A DNA stretch of 48,127 nt from Paludibacteraceae bacterium (GCA_024399545.1 JAKSNS010000020.1:1-48127); one strand, 5' to 3'. Counted from the first letter of the stretch, positions 35,307-44,644 are shown. The notes: generated by a model from the letters alone, not told the origin. Program-made: numbers and translations.

Positions 35307-36479
35307 CTATGGATTCTGTTTCCTTAGCAGTAGTGTCGCGGAAACTGGGTAGTGGTCTGAGTAGGTTAGTGGAAGGATAGACGATTCCTGCACTGAAAAT
35401 TCGGGTGAGACGAGGATGTGGTCTATTGGAACATTCAAGTGGTCTTGGTTGAATGTATAGTAGTATAGCCAGTCGCCAGCCATAGCGTAAGCGTCACTCA
35501 TCGAGGATGTTGCGCCAAGGTGTTTCGAGCGAATTAGCTTGTTGTATGCGTATGATTGTGGAACATCGTTGAAATCTCCCAAGATTATAACAGGATAAGG
35601 GGTCTGTTGGATTATTGCTGTGATGCTGTCAACTTGTGTGGCGCGGATAATAGACGCGTCGGCTATTTTGCGCAGTACTGTACGGAATGAGCGGTAGAGT
35701 GATTCGTTGTCAACGTTTTCGTCAGTTATCTTGCCAGCCACCATACGGTCGTAAGTGTTTAGTTTGTTGGACTCAAGGTGGTTGTTGAATACACGGATAG
35801 TGTCATCCCCCACAGCTATGTCGCTGTAGATTGAGACGTTGTAACGCGAGTCATATTGAACCTTGACCTTCTTGACTATTGGGTAGCGGGAGTAGAGAAC
35901 CACACCACATTCGGCGTTCCTTGACTGGCTTTTGTACCAGACGTGGCGGTATTTGAAGAGGGAATCGAAGCACTGGTTTAGCTTGAACCATTGGTCTGGA
36001 TAGGTTGATTTGTGCCCATACTCCTGCATGCAGACTATGTCGTATCCCCCTTGGCGGACAAGGTCTATGATTTGGTCAATCTGCGTAAAGTAGTGAAAAA
36101 ACTCTACGTTGTAGGTTAGGATTTTGAGTTGGTGGCCTGTGGCGATTTCCTCGGTCGAAGGATAGTCCCCACCAATGTTCATTACGATGGTGCGTCTCCA
36201 AATAGGGAATGTGGCGAGTAGGATAACCGCCAATGTTATCCATATTCCACGTTGCCGTGCGATAATCCAGATTATTAGCCAAATAAAGACAGCCAAAATG
36301 GCAAAAGGCATTGTGAGCCCTATCCAAGAAATAATGTGTATGCGTGATGGGTGGATGTAGGGTACGGCGAGGAGCAACACATAATATAAAAGTGTGAGGA
36401 TGGTTAGGCTAAGGGCAATGGCTTTGAGGATTTTCAGCCAGAGTTTGGGGGTTGGTTTTTTCGTCGCTTTCTTTTTCAT
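35307..36479 (-). CDS. Membrane-anchored endonuclease/exonuclease/phosphatase (EEP) family protein
   Basis: The 390-residue product has three N-terminal membrane segments (about residues 15-37, 45-70, 75-92) and a periplasmic EEP domain from about 115 to the end. EEP hydrolases use Mg2+ to cut phosphodiester or phosphomonoester bonds. Visible motifs are TYNVEFF (Asn), CMQEYG (metal Glu), GDFNDVP (Asp and Asn), IDHILVS and SDHYPV (catalytic His). The substrate cannot be told; nucleic acid, phospholipid and inositol phosphate members share these motifs. The start overlaps the stop of the rhomboid gene at 36476 (ATGA), making it the third gene of a leftward operon. Confidence 0.9.
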   Translation of the reverse strand: MKKKATKKPTPKLWLKILKAIALSLTILTLLYYVLLLAVPYIHPSRIHIISWIGLTMPFAILAVFIWLIIWIIARQRGIWITLAVILLATFPIWRRTIVMNIGGDYPSTEEIATGHQLKILTYNVEFFHYFTQIDQIIDLVRQGGYDIVCMQEYGHKSTYPDQWFKLNQCFDSLFKYRHVWYKSQSRNAECGVVLYSRYPIVKKVKVQYDSRYNVSIYSDIAVGDDTIRVFNNHLESNKLNTYDRMVAGKITDENVDNESLYRSFRTVLRKIADASIIRATQVDSITAIIQQTPYPVIILGDFNDVPQSYAYNKLIRSKHLGATSSMSDAYAMAGDWLYYYTFNQDHLNVPIDHILVSPEFSVQESSILPLTYSDHYPVSATLLLRKQNP

Positions 36480-37309
36480 GGTTTGAATAGGCGTTGCTTT
36501 TCGTCGTCGGTTAGCGAGGCGTAACCTGTCCGTTTTATTTTGTCAAGTATTTGGTCAACATCGTCATCGTGTGTTTGGGGGTCGCGAGTGCCACGCTGGA
36601 AATGGAAATCTGCCATTTTAGTGGCTTTATGGTTTTTTGCGTTGCGAGTGAATATGTTGCGATGTTGGGAGATAAGTTTGTGGATATAAGCATATAAGAT
36701 GCCAATGGCAGCACCGCCGAGATGTGCGATGTCGCCACCTGCGTTTGAACCGGTAACGCCAAGGAAACTGATTATCACCATAATGACTGCGAACCATTTG
36801 AGTGAGCATTCGCCCAAGAGGAAGAAACGGAGTTTGTAGGAGGGTTTGGCGAAGGCGGTGGCGGTGACTATAGCAAGGACGGAGGCTGATGCGCCAAGTA
36901 GGTATGTTGTGTGGAAATGTGTTTGAAAGTAAGGTAACGTGTTGAAGGCAAGGATAAAGAGGATACCCCCGGCAATAGCCCCGAGGAGGTAGATGACGAT
37001 TATCTGCCGTGAGGAGAAATGCTCTTCGGCGAAGTGTCCAAACCAATGCAGGGCAAGCATATTGAAAAGTATATGGAAGAAACCTGTGTGTAGGAAAGAG
37101 TAGGTGAGTATCGTCCAAGGCTGGAATATGAAGGTCGTAGTGTCGGATGGTAGTTCGAGTAGGGTTAAAAGAGGGTAAATGTCGATGTTGAAGAGTGTCA
37201 GGAATATGCGTAGGATGGTGACAATCAGCCAAATGGTGACATTGAGTGCGATGAGGAATGTCACCATACTGTTTGAACGTAGTTTGGATTTAAGCAGGTC
37301 GATAACCAT
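36476..37309 (-). CDS. Rhomboid family intramembrane serine protease (second copy)
   Basis: From ATG 37309 the product has 277 residues. It has six or more membrane helices with the rhomboid signatures FLHTGFFHILFNMLALHWFG, the serine motif GASAS (in YLLGASASVLAI) and the histidine motif HLGGAAIG. Rhomboids cleave membrane proteins within the bilayer. The C-terminal cytoplasmic tail carries VDQILDKIKRTGYASLTDDE, the small conserved domain found at the end of many Bacteroidetes rhomboids. The open frame extends upstream to 37402, but that part overlaps the previous gene; ATG 37309 lies one base beyond its stop and gives a good N-terminus. Substrates are unknown. Confidence 0.9.
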   Translation of the reverse strand: MVIDLLKSKLRSNSMVTFLIALNVTIWLIVTILRIFLTLFNIDIYPLLTLLELPSDTTTFIFQPWTILTYSFLHTGFFHILFNMLALHWFGHFAEEHFSSRQIIVIYLLGAIAGGILFILAFNTLPYFQTHFHTTYLLGASASVLAIVTATAFAKPSYKLRFFLLGECSLKWFAVIMVIISFLGVTGSNAGGDIAHLGGAAIGILYAYIHKLISQHRNIFTRNAKNHKATKMADFHFQRGTRDPQTHDDDVDQILDKIKRTGYASLTDDEKQRLFKP

Positions 37310-37310
37310 C

Positions 37311-38057
37311 TCAATATAATTTATTTTGCTTTTTCCAGATGAATAGTAGGATTGCCCCAAAGAGCATCCCGCCAAGGTGCGCAAAGTGGGCGACTCCGTC
37401 ACCTGCGCCCGAAATGCCCGAGAGAAGCTCGATTACGGCATAAATGCCGACGAATATTCGTGCGGGTATAGGTATAGGGATAAAGAGCATATAGAGACTG
37501 GCTTGTGGGAAGAGCCACCCAAAGGCGAGGAGTACGCCAAAGAGTGCGCCTGAGGCACCGACTGTCACGAACCGCGAGAGGAGTTGGTTGCGTAGGTAGA
37601 GAAGGTCAGTGGCTGTGGCTTGGGTGATGTCACCTTGGATGAGGAGGTGTTGGTAGCCGGAGAGCGATTCGCCTGAGCCAGAGGAGATGGCGGCGTCGAA
37701 ATCGCGGACAAGAGGGGCGACGTCAATCATCCAAGTGAGTTCCTGCACGATTCCTGCGCCAATTCCCGCGAAAAAATAGAAGAAAATAAATTTTTTTGCA
37801 CCCCAAAGGCTTTCGAGAGTGCGTCCAAACATCCAAACACCGAACATATTGCAGAAAATATGCCACATAGACGAGGTGTCGTGCATGAACATGTAGGTGA
37901 CGAGTTGGGTGGGCAGGAATGCGTCGGATTGCCAATAGTGTAGGCCAAGATAACGGGTGAGGTCAATGCCAAAGCGTGCTGGGAAAGCAATAGAGGCAAG
38001 CCAAACCAATATGGTTATAATCAATAGATTAAGGGTGGCAGGAGGTGTTTTTCTCAT
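37311..38057 (-). CDS. Rhomboid family intramembrane serine protease (first copy)
   Basis: From ATG 38057 the product has 248 residues, a compact six-helix rhomboid core without the extra C-terminal tail of its neighbour. Signatures are TYMFMHDTSSMWHIFCNMF, GASGALFG (catalytic Ser) and HFAHLGGMLFG (catalytic His). An insert of about 40 residues between helices (WMIDVAPLVRDF to LLYLRNQ) is typical of Bacteroidetes members. I place the start at 38057 because the upstream extension to 38204 crosses the promoter at 38121-38151. It leads the operon rhomboid-rhomboid-EEP. Tandem rhomboids are common in this phylum. Confidence 0.9.
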   Translation of the reverse strand: MRKTPPATLNLLIITILVWLASIAFPARFGIDLTRYLGLHYWQSDAFLPTQLVTYMFMHDTSSMWHIFCNMFGVWMFGRTLESLWGAKKFIFFYFFAGIGAGIVQELTWMIDVAPLVRDFDAAISSGSGESLSGYQHLLIQGDITQATATDLLYLRNQLLSRFVTVGASGALFGVLLAFGWLFPQASLYMLFIPIPIPARIFVGIYAVIELLSGISGAGDGVAHFAHLGGMLFGAILLFIWKKQNKLY

Positions 38058-38120
38058 AGTAAAAATATCATATAGATGTATAAGGGGTTTGGTGGGTTGG
38101 AATGTTTCCGAAACAGGGTG

Positions 38121-38151
38121 CAAAGGTACAAAAAAAGCGGCAAAAAAACAA
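38121..38151 (-). promoter_or_regulatory. Promoter of the rhomboid-rhomboid-EEP operon
   Basis: On the minus strand TTG (38149-38151) and TACCTTTG (38121-38128) are separated by 20 bp, a perfect Bacteroidetes promoter, 63 bp before ATG 38057. It diverges from the HU promoter at 38199-38229. Confidence 0.8.
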
Positions 38152-38198
38152 GGGAAAATGCCATACAAAAAAAATATTTTACTTTTTCGCTGATTTAC

Positions 38199-38229
38199 TT
38201 GCATATATGAAAAAAATGTAGTACCTTTG
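38199..38229 (+). promoter_or_regulatory. Promoter of the HU gene
   Basis: TTG (38199-38201) and TACCTTTG (38222-38229) are separated by 20 bp, 58 bp before ATG 38288. Confidence 0.8.
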
Positions 38230-38287
38230 GCGGCTGAAATGAGACAAATTTGTTTGATATTATAACGTATTAAAAAAAAGATAAACT

Positions 38288-38560
38288 ATGAACAAGACAG
38301 AACTAATTTCTGCAATGGCAGAGAAGGCAGAATTGACCAAAGTCGATGCAAAACGTGCGCTTGACGCAATGATTGAGGCTATTGGCGAGCAAATGGAGAA
38401 AGGCGAAAGCGTATCGTTGTTAGGTTTCGGCACTTTCATGGTAGTGGAACGCCCTGAGCGTCAAGGTTTGAATCCAGCCACGAAAGAGAAAATCACTATC
38501 CCTGCAAGGAAAGCCGTTAAGTTCAAAGTCGGTGGCACTTTGGCAGAAAAGGTGAAATGA
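38288..38560 (+). CDS. HU family DNA-binding protein
   Basis: The 90-residue product is a standard-length HU/IHF-type nucleoid protein: MNKTELISAMAEKAELTK at the helical start, GFGTFMV at the beta hinge, and the DNA-clasping arm with RPERQGLNPATKE ending in IPARKAVKFK. It bends and compacts DNA as a dimer. It has its own promoter and a strong terminator (38581-38609), so it is a single-gene transcript. Nothing is unusual about it. Confidence 0.95.
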   Translation: MNKTELISAMAEKAELTKVDAKRALDAMIEAIGEQMEKGESVSLLGFGTFMVVERPERQGLNPATKEKITIPARKAVKFKVGGTLAEKVK

Positions 38561-38580
38561 GGTGATGAAGGTTTAGCTTA

Positions 38581-38609
38581 AGCCCCGGCCTACTGGCCGG
38601 GGCTTTTTT
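38581..38609 (+). terminator. Rho-independent terminator of the HU gene
   Basis: AGCCCCGGCC and GGCCGGGGCT form a perfect 10-bp stem around TACT, followed by six T after the stem base. Confidence 0.95.
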
Positions 38610-38749
38610 GCTTATGTACGCCACAGTGTGTTTTGATTGTAAGTTATTGATAATCATATTCACTGTCCGTAGCTACTCCGTAGTGCAAAGGTGTGGGGCT
38701 TTTTCGATATAGGTAAGGCGTTGTAGGTGGAAACTTTTTTTGATTTGTA

Positions 38750-38781
38750 TTTGTGGTTGCGGAATTTTTTTTGTAACTTTG
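38750..38781 (+). promoter_or_regulatory. Promoter of the four-gene operon starting at 38802
   Basis: TTTG (38750-38753) and TAACTTTG (38774-38781) are separated by 20 bp, 20 bp before ATG 38802. The leader is very short. Confidence 0.8.
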
Positions 38782-38801
38782 CACCCTCAATAAAAATATA
38801 G

Positions 38802-40043
38802 ATGGAATCACAACTGTTTACCCCATTCAAATTGGGGCCTATCACACTGAGAAACCGCACGATACGTTCGGCGGCATTTGAGAATATGGCGTACAATAAT
38901 TCGCCATCCGAAGACTTGTTCAACTATCACACCTCCGTGGCAAAAGGTGGCGTGGGAATGACGACCGTTGCTTATTGCGCAGTATGCAAGAGCGGTGTGT
39001 CGTTTGCGGCACAATTGTATATGCGACCAGAGATTATCCCTGACCTGAAGAAACTGACGGACAGCATACATAGCCATGGGGCGAAAGCAAGCATACAGTT
39101 GGGACACTGCGGCAACATGACCCATTTCTACACTTGCGGTTGTATGCCAGTAGGTCCTTCGTCAGGGTTCAACCTCTACTCGCCTACATTGGTTCGTGGG
39201 TTGAAAAAAAGCGAAATACGTGAGATTGTACTGGCATTCGGCAAGGCGGTGAATATGTGTCGCGAGGCGGGTTTCGACTGCGTGGAGATTCATGCGGGTC
39301 ATGGCTACCTGATTTCGCAATTCATTTCGCCTTATACCAACCACAGGCATGACGAGTACGGAGGGTCGTTGGAGAACAGAATGAGGTTTATGAAAGAGGT
39401 GTTGGCTGAGGTGATGAAACAGGCAAAGGATGATATGGCTGTTGTGGTGAAAACCAATATGTTCGACGGTTTCAAGAGCGGAATGCAGTTGCCAGATTGC
39501 ATCACCGTGGCAAAGGAGATTGAGAAGGCAGGTGTACATGGTATAGTGTTGTCGGCCGGTTTTGTGAGCAAGGCGCCAATGCACGTTATGAGGGGCGCTA
39601 TGCCAATCAAGACTTTGGCTTATTATATGCCGATGAAGACTTTCTGGTGGTTGAAAGCGATGCTATATCTTGTGGGGAGGATGATGATTCCTACCGTGCC
39701 TTACAAGGAGGCGTATTTCCTGGAGGATGCCAAAAAATTCAGGGCTGAGCTGAAACTGCCTTTAATATATGTGGGCGGACTGGTGCGCAGAAGCAAGATT
39801 GATGAGGTGCTGAACTCTGGCTTTGAGCTTGTGCAGATGGCACGAGTGCTGGTGCATGACCCTGAGTTCGTTAACCATATCAAAGAAGCTGAGGAGAAGG
39901 GCGAGAAGGATTATTGCAGCGGATGTAAGCACTCTAACTATTGCATAGGCCGTATGTACACGTTGGAGATGAAGTGCCACCATTGCGTTGATAATCTGCC
40001 ACGGAAACTGCAAAAAGAGATTGAAAAGGCTGAAAAGAGATGA
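38802..40043 (+). CDS. Old yellow enzyme-like NADH:flavin oxidoreductase
   Basis: The 413-residue product is an FMN-dependent TIM-barrel oxidoreductase of the OYE family, reducing activated C=C bonds or related substrates with NAD(P)H. Visible elements are LGPITLRNR near the start, IQLGHCG, EIHAGHGYLISQFISP, the DEYGGSLENR signature (about residues 185-195) and the phosphate-binding YVGGLVRRS and ELVQMAR near the end. The C-terminus has a Cys cluster (C372, C375, C381, C392, C395) that could hold an iron-sulfur cluster, as in larger 2,4-dienoyl-CoA reductase relatives, though those place it in mid-chain. It lacks the extra FAD/NAD domain of those enzymes. It overlaps the SDR gene by four bases. 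Confidence 0.9.
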   Translation: MESQLFTPFKLGPITLRNRTIRSAAFENMAYNNSPSEDLFNYHTSVAKGGVGMTTVAYCAVCKSGVSFAAQLYMRPEIIPDLKKLTDSIHSHGAKASIQLGHCGNMTHFYTCGCMPVGPSSGFNLYSPTLVRGLKKSEIREIVLAFGKAVNMCREAGFDCVEIHAGHGYLISQFISPYTNHRHDEYGGSLENRMRFMKEVLAEVMKQAKDDMAVVVKTNMFDGFKSGMQLPDCITVAKEIEKAGVHGIVLSAGFVSKAPMHVMRGAMPIKTLAYYMPMKTFWWLKAMLYLVGRMMIPTVPYKEAYFLEDAKKFRAELKLPLIYVGGLVRRSKIDEVLNSGFELVQMARVLVHDPEFVNHIKEAEEKGEKDYCSGCKHSNYCIGRMYTLEMKCHHCVDNLPRKLQKEIEKAEKR

Positions 40044-40822
40044 GTAAATACGCATTGGTGACAGGTGCCTCGTCGGGTATTGGCTTATGCTATGCGAAGG
40101 AGTTGGCCTCACGGGGGTACAACCTGTTTATCGTATCAATACAGGAGAAAGAACTGGCAGATACGGCTGAGATGCTGAGGAATACGTATGGGATTGTGGT
40201 TCATTCGATGTATATGGACCTGACAAGACCTGATGCTGCCGACATATTGTTGAGATACGTTGAGGATAATGAACTCGACTTGGAGATATTGATTAACAAT
40301 GCAGGTGTGTTCTTCTTCAACAACCTCATCGAAACTCCGTGGAAAAGGGTTGAGGTGATGCTGGACCTGCACATCAAGACAGTGACACGGATGACGCAAC
40401 TGTTCGGAGCATGGATGGCTAAACGTAAGCATGGCTATATACTGAATATGAGTTCGATGTCGGCGTGGATGGCAATGCCTGGCATAAATATTTACAACTC
40501 GACAAAGGCATATATACTGAATTTCTCACGGTCTATGTGGTATGAATTAAAACCTCATGGCGTGACTGTTACGGCTATCTGTCCAGGGGCGATAGACACA
40601 GGGCTTTACGGTCTTGCACCAAACCTGAGAAGGTTAGCCGTCCGCTTGCAGGTGAGTATGCCGCCAGAGAAACTGGTCAGGAAAGCATTGAAGGCTATGT
40701 TCCGGAAAAAGAAGTCTGTAGTGCCTGGGTGGATAAACGGACCTTTCGTTTTCCTGTGCAAGCATGTGCCGGACTGGGTGGTTTTTCTGTTAATGAAGCA
40801 CATAACTAAATTTATGAAATAA
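40040..40822 (+). CDS. Short-chain dehydrogenase/reductase (SDR)
   Basis: The 260-residue product is a classical SDR with a Rossmann fold. It has the cofactor motif TGASSGIG (residues 8-15), NNAG (near 90), a catalytic Ser in NMSSMSA (near 138) and YNSTK (Y152, K156). It should oxidise or reduce an alcohol or carbonyl group with NAD(P). The C-terminal 60 residues include a basic stretch and a hydrophobic end (FVFLCKHVPDWVVFLLMKH), as in membrane-associated SDRs of lipid metabolism. The start overlaps the OYE gene (ATGA) and the stop overlaps the next gene by one base (TAATG), so the two redox enzymes probably act on a shared, unknown, perhaps lipid, substrate. Confidence 0.92.
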   Translation: MSKYALVTGASSGIGLCYAKELASRGYNLFIVSIQEKELADTAEMLRNTYGIVVHSMYMDLTRPDAADILLRYVEDNELDLEILINNAGVFFFNNLIETPWKRVEVMLDLHIKTVTRMTQLFGAWMAKRKHGYILNMSSMSAWMAMPGINIYNSTKAYILNFSRSMWYELKPHGVTVTAICPGAIDTGLYGLAPNLRRLAVRLQVSMPPEKLVRKALKAMFRKKKSVVPGWINGPFVFLCKHVPDWVVFLLMKHITKFMK

Positions 40823-42870
40823 TGAAACACTTTATTCCTATTATTTTGGCACTGGTTATCCTTGTGGGTTGCCAGCCAGTGAAAAAACAAACGAGTATGT
40901 CGAATATTTCAAAAGCGATGATTGACAGCACCGTGCAGATGTTGGTCAATGAGCCAGACGTTGCAGATACTGCATTGGCGGCACGTGGAGTAAGGTCGGC
41001 GGCAAAATTCTGGACGGCAGAGGATGGTACGGAAGAAGAATTCCGCACATTCTGCTTGGAGAATTACGTTGGCGATTCAGTGATGCGCCATAAACTGTTC
41101 TGTAGGATAGACCGTCAGATTGAAAGTTTCCGTGGACATAACGACATGGTATATGTTGATTTTATGTTCCCTCTGCATGTCGTGGGCGACACGCTGTTGA
41201 ACGTGGATAACATGTTTGCAGCATACGACCCTACGGCACATTTCACTGACGATATGTTTGAGACCAAAATAGCGTTCGTGACTTTGCTGAACTTCCCAAT
41301 TTACAGCCTTGAGGAGAAAAACGAATTAGGCAAAAACTGGAGCAGGGAGCAGTGGGCATACGCACGAATAGCTGACTGGTTCACGGCGAGAGTGCCAGCG
41401 AAATTGGGGGCTGCTTTCGTGAAATGCAACTCGGAGGCAGGTACTTACATAGAGAGTTACGACATAAAGATGGGTTGTCTGAGGACGAACAAGGGAGAGC
41501 AGATTTTTCCTGACGGAATGTCGCTCATCTCGCACTGGAATCTGAGGGACGAGCTGAAATCGCAATACTCGGACAGTAGTGCCGTGGCAAGGGAAAAGCA
41601 GGAGATGATTTACCAAGTTATGCTGAGAATCATAGAGCAGACTATACCTGCTAAGGTTATCAACTGTGATCAATACCTCTGGAACCCTTATACCAATAAA
41701 GTCACTGATTTGAAGGGTAATAAAGTCGATAACGAGCGTGAAATGGACGTAAGGTATCAACATTTGTTGAACCAATTCCATGCCTGCAAGGCGTTGGATA
41801 TGTACAGTCCTGCACACCCGACAGCTATCGCCAGGGCTTTCGACCGTGACATGGAGGTTTCTGACAAAGAGATTGAGGAGATGTTCACCGCCTACCTGAG
41901 TTCTAAAGAGGCAGGTCAGGTTATTGAGCTGATAAAAGAACGCTTGGGAAGGGATTTGCGTCCATACGACATCTGGTATGACGGTTTCAAAACCCGTAGT
42001 ATGGTTAACGTTAATGAGTTGAATGCCAAGACAAAGAAACTCTATCCAACCAACGAGGCTTTCCACAAGGATATGAGCAATATACTCGTGAAACTGGGCT
42101 TTGACAAACAGAAGGCGGCATTTATACAGTCGCAGGTTGAGGTGGATGCCTCACGAAGCGCAGGCCACGCATGGACTTCGCAGGCCAAATTCGAGAAATC
42201 AAGGCTTAGGACAAGGATTCAGGCGGACGGCTTTGACTATCTTGGGTATAACATCGCTTGTCACGAGTTTGGACATAACGTAGAGCAGACAATCTCTATT
42301 CAGGACGTGGATTATTACTCAATGGCGAGAATACCATCTACCGCATTTACCGAGGCATTGGCTTTCGTGTTCCAAAAGAGGGATTTGCAACTGTTGGGCT
42401 ATAAATCTACTGACCCTAACATAGAGGCACTCAACACGATAGATATATTCTGGAATGGATATGAGATGATGGGTGTTTCGTTGCTTGACCTCTATACATG
42501 GAGGTGGATGTACGAGAACCCAGAGTGCACAGCCGAGCAACTGAGGGAACAGGTCGTTAAGACCGCTAAAGAATTGTGGAACAAATACTACGCACCACAT
42601 TTTGGGGTAAAAGACTCACCGATATTAGCTGTATATTCGCACATGATTTCTTACCCTTTGTATCTTGCAAATTATGCTTACGGCAATTTGGTAGAGGCAG
42701 AGTTGGAAGAGTATTTCAAAGGGAAAGTGGTAGGTCCTGAAATATGCAGGATTTACAAGGCGGGAAGACTGACGCCTAACCTTTGGATGCAGAATGCCAC
42801 AGGTGCTGACGTCACCGTTGATGCGTTGCTGAAGCAGACCTCTGAGGCTCTGAAACAATTAGGAAAATAA
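40822..42870 (+). CDS. Lipoprotein zinc metallopeptidase (HEFGH, gluzincin-like)
   Basis: The 682-residue product begins with a lipoprotein signal ending in LVGC (C17). Residues 481-485 are HEFGH, the zinc-binding HExxH motif, and FTEALAF (E511, 29 residues after E482) supplies a likely third ligand, the pattern of clan MA gluzincins such as the M3 family. Overall similarity to named M3 enzymes is not obvious by eye, so I leave the family open. It should face the periplasm or outer surface and cleave peptides. It is translationally coupled (TAATG on both sides) to the SDR and YifB genes, although no functional link is evident. Confidence 0.8.
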   Translation: MKHFIPIILALVILVGCQPVKKQTSMSNISKAMIDSTVQMLVNEPDVADTALAARGVRSAAKFWTAEDGTEEEFRTFCLENYVGDSVMRHKLFCRIDRQIESFRGHNDMVYVDFMFPLHVVGDTLLNVDNMFAAYDPTAHFTDDMFETKIAFVTLLNFPIYSLEEKNELGKNWSREQWAYARIADWFTARVPAKLGAAFVKCNSEAGTYIESYDIKMGCLRTNKGEQIFPDGMSLISHWNLRDELKSQYSDSSAVAREKQEMIYQVMLRIIEQTIPAKVINCDQYLWNPYTNKVTDLKGNKVDNEREMDVRYQHLLNQFHACKALDMYSPAHPTAIARAFDRDMEVSDKEIEEMFTAYLSSKEAGQVIELIKERLGRDLRPYDIWYDGFKTRSMVNVNELNAKTKKLYPTNEAFHKDMSNILVKLGFDKQKAAFIQSQVEVDASRSAGHAWTSQAKFEKSRLRTRIQADGFDYLGYNIACHEFGHNVEQTISIQDVDYYSMARIPSTAFTEALAFVFQKRDLQLLGYKSTDPNIEALNTIDIFWNGYEMMGVSLLDLYTWRWMYENPECTAEQLREQVVKTAKELWNKYYAPHFGVKDSPILAVYSHMISYPLYLANYAYGNLVEAELEEYFKGKVVGPEICRIYKAGRLTPNLWMQNATGADVTVDALLKQTSEALKQLGK

Positions 42871-44411
42871 TGTTAGTCAAGGTTTTTGCGGCAGCCATCC
42901 AAGGCATATCTGCTACCGAGATAACCATCGAGGTTAATGTTTCGGGCACAGCTTTCGCTCTCGTAGGGTTGGCTGACAAAGCAGTAATAGAGAGCAGGGA
43001 ACGCATTTACTCTGCCTTTAAGCACAACCAGTTGCCATTCCCTGGAAGACCACAGGTGATAAACATGGCACCAGCCGACGTGCGCAAAGAGGGTGCTATC
43101 TATGACCTGCCGTTGGCAATAGGTATGTTGGCATGCGATGGCATTTTGCCAAGCGATAAACTTAACGATTATATGATAATGGGCGAACTGTCGTTGGACG
43201 GTTCGCTCAATGCCATTCACGGAGCTTTGCCAATGGCCATATTGGCTAAAGAGAAGGGGTTCAAGGGATTGATTCTTCCTGCCGAAAATGCGCGCGAAGC
43301 GGCTGTTGTGGAAGGTCTCGACATTATCCCTGCCGAAAACCTTGTCGATGTTACCGAGTTCCTGAAAGGTGCGTTGGTGATTGAGCCGACCAAGGTTGAC
43401 CTTGCTCATGATTTTGAATGTGATGAGGAGAATTGGGAAATAGACTTCAGCGACGTGAAAGGTCAGGAATCAGTGAAGCGTGCTCTTGAGGTGGCTGCAG
43501 CAGGTGGTCACAACATACTGATGGTCGGCCCTCCCGGAGCAGGCAAGAGTATGATGAGCAAGAGGTTTCCGACGATACTTCCTCCGCTGACATTGGACGA
43601 GGCTCTTGAGACGACTAAGATACATTCAGTGGCGGGTAATTTGGAAAATAACGCAGGTCTTGTGACACGAAGGCCTTTCAGGAATCCGCACCATACGATA
43701 AGCGACACTGCCTTGGTGGGTGGTGGCTCATATCCTCAGCCAGGTGAGATCTCTTTGGCTCATAATGGTGTGTTATTCTTGGATGAGTTGCCTGAGTTCA
43801 AAAGGTCTGTGCTTGAGGTTATGCGTCAGCCACTTGAAGACAGGAAAATAACTGTCAGCCGTACTCGAATGACCGTCGAGTATCCAGCCTCGTTTATGTT
43901 GGTGGCTTCAATGAACCCTTGCCCTTGTGGTTATTACAACGACCCTACGCACGAGTGTCATTGCACGCCAGGGGAGGTGCAGAGGTATCTTTCACGTATC
44001 TCCGGCCCATTGTTGGATAGGATAGATATGCACATCGAGATTGTGCCAGTGCCGTTTGCTCAATTAGCCAATAAAAGAGAGGCAGAAACATCTGCCGTAA
44101 TCAGGGCTCGCGTTGTCAAAGCCAGAGACATTCAGACCGCTCGTTTCAAGGATTGCGCTAATGGCATTCATTGTAATGCGCAAATGGGTTCACGGGAGAT
44201 TAGGAAGTACTGTGAATTGGATGACGCATCGTCTCAACTGTTGGCAAAGGCAATGAACAAGTATGGACTTTCGGCGAGGGCTTACGACAGGATATTGAAA
44301 CTGGCTCGTACTATCGCTGATTTGGCCGGAGAGGATAGAATAGGCAGCAAGCACATTCTTGAGGCAATCAACTATAGGAACCTTGATAAGTCATCGTGGT
44401 TGGCAAGGTAA
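42870..44411 (+). CDS. YifB/ComM family Mg-chelatase-like AAA+ ATPase
   Basis: The 513-residue product has the three parts of YifB/ComM proteins: an N-terminal ChlI-like Lon-type fold (about 20-140, with NMAPADVRKEG), a Mg-chelatase-type AAA+ core (about 190-395; Walker A GPPGAGKSM, Walker B LFLDELPEF, sensor MNPCPCG) and the C-terminal helical domain (about 405-505, GLSARAYDRILKLARTIADL). In transformable bacteria ComM is a hexameric helicase that helps branch migration during uptake of foreign DNA; here the role is presumably in recombination. Length is normal. The start overlaps the previous stop by one base, so it ends a four-gene operon. Confidence 0.93.
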   Translation: MLVKVFAAAIQGISATEITIEVNVSGTAFALVGLADKAVIESRERIYSAFKHNQLPFPGRPQVINMAPADVRKEGAIYDLPLAIGMLACDGILPSDKLNDYMIMGELSLDGSLNAIHGALPMAILAKEKGFKGLILPAENAREAAVVEGLDIIPAENLVDVTEFLKGALVIEPTKVDLAHDFECDEENWEIDFSDVKGQESVKRALEVAAAGGHNILMVGPPGAGKSMMSKRFPTILPPLTLDEALETTKIHSVAGNLENNAGLVTRRPFRNPHHTISDTALVGGGSYPQPGEISLAHNGVLFLDELPEFKRSVLEVMRQPLEDRKITVSRTRMTVEYPASFMLVASMNPCPCGYYNDPTHECHCTPGEVQRYLSRISGPLLDRIDMHIEIVPVPFAQLANKREAETSAVIRARVVKARDIQTARFKDCANGIHCNAQMGSREIRKYCELDDASSQLLAKAMNKYGLSARAYDRILKLARTIADLAGEDRIGSKHILEAINYRNLDKSSWLAR

Positions 44412-44599
44412 ATCCCAATACAGAATTATTAGAAGTGAAAAATGGCTATTTCTAAGCATATATCCAATACATACGCGCAAGGAGGATTATAACATAACTC
44501 AATTGTTTCCAAAATAGAAACAGTTCAAACAGAATGACGTGATGGTGAAGGTTGTTGTTAATCTTATCAATCGAGAGAATCAATAGCTTATTAATATAG
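44412..44599. other. Short non-coding gap after yifB-like gene
   Basis: About 190 bp, A+T rich, with no gene, promoter box or repeat that I can see. The strong hairpin at 44600-44638 closes it. Confidence 0.5.
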
Positions 44600-44638
44600 A
44601 AAACGGCTAATTATCAGACCTTGATAATTAGCCGTTTT
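44600..44638. terminator. Bidirectional rho-independent terminator
   Basis: AAACGGCTAATTATCA and TGATAATTAGCCGTTT form a perfect 16-bp stem around GACCT, with A-run before and T-run after. It lies between the rightward YifB gene and the leftward tRNA gene and can stop transcription from both sides. Confidence 0.9.
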
Positions 44639-44644
44639 TCTATG

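Noticed and set aside
35300-35317. Terminator for the EEP gene (AGAATCC/GGATTCT)
   Set aside because: The stem overlaps the stop codon and no T-run follows on the minus strand, so I do not call a terminator.
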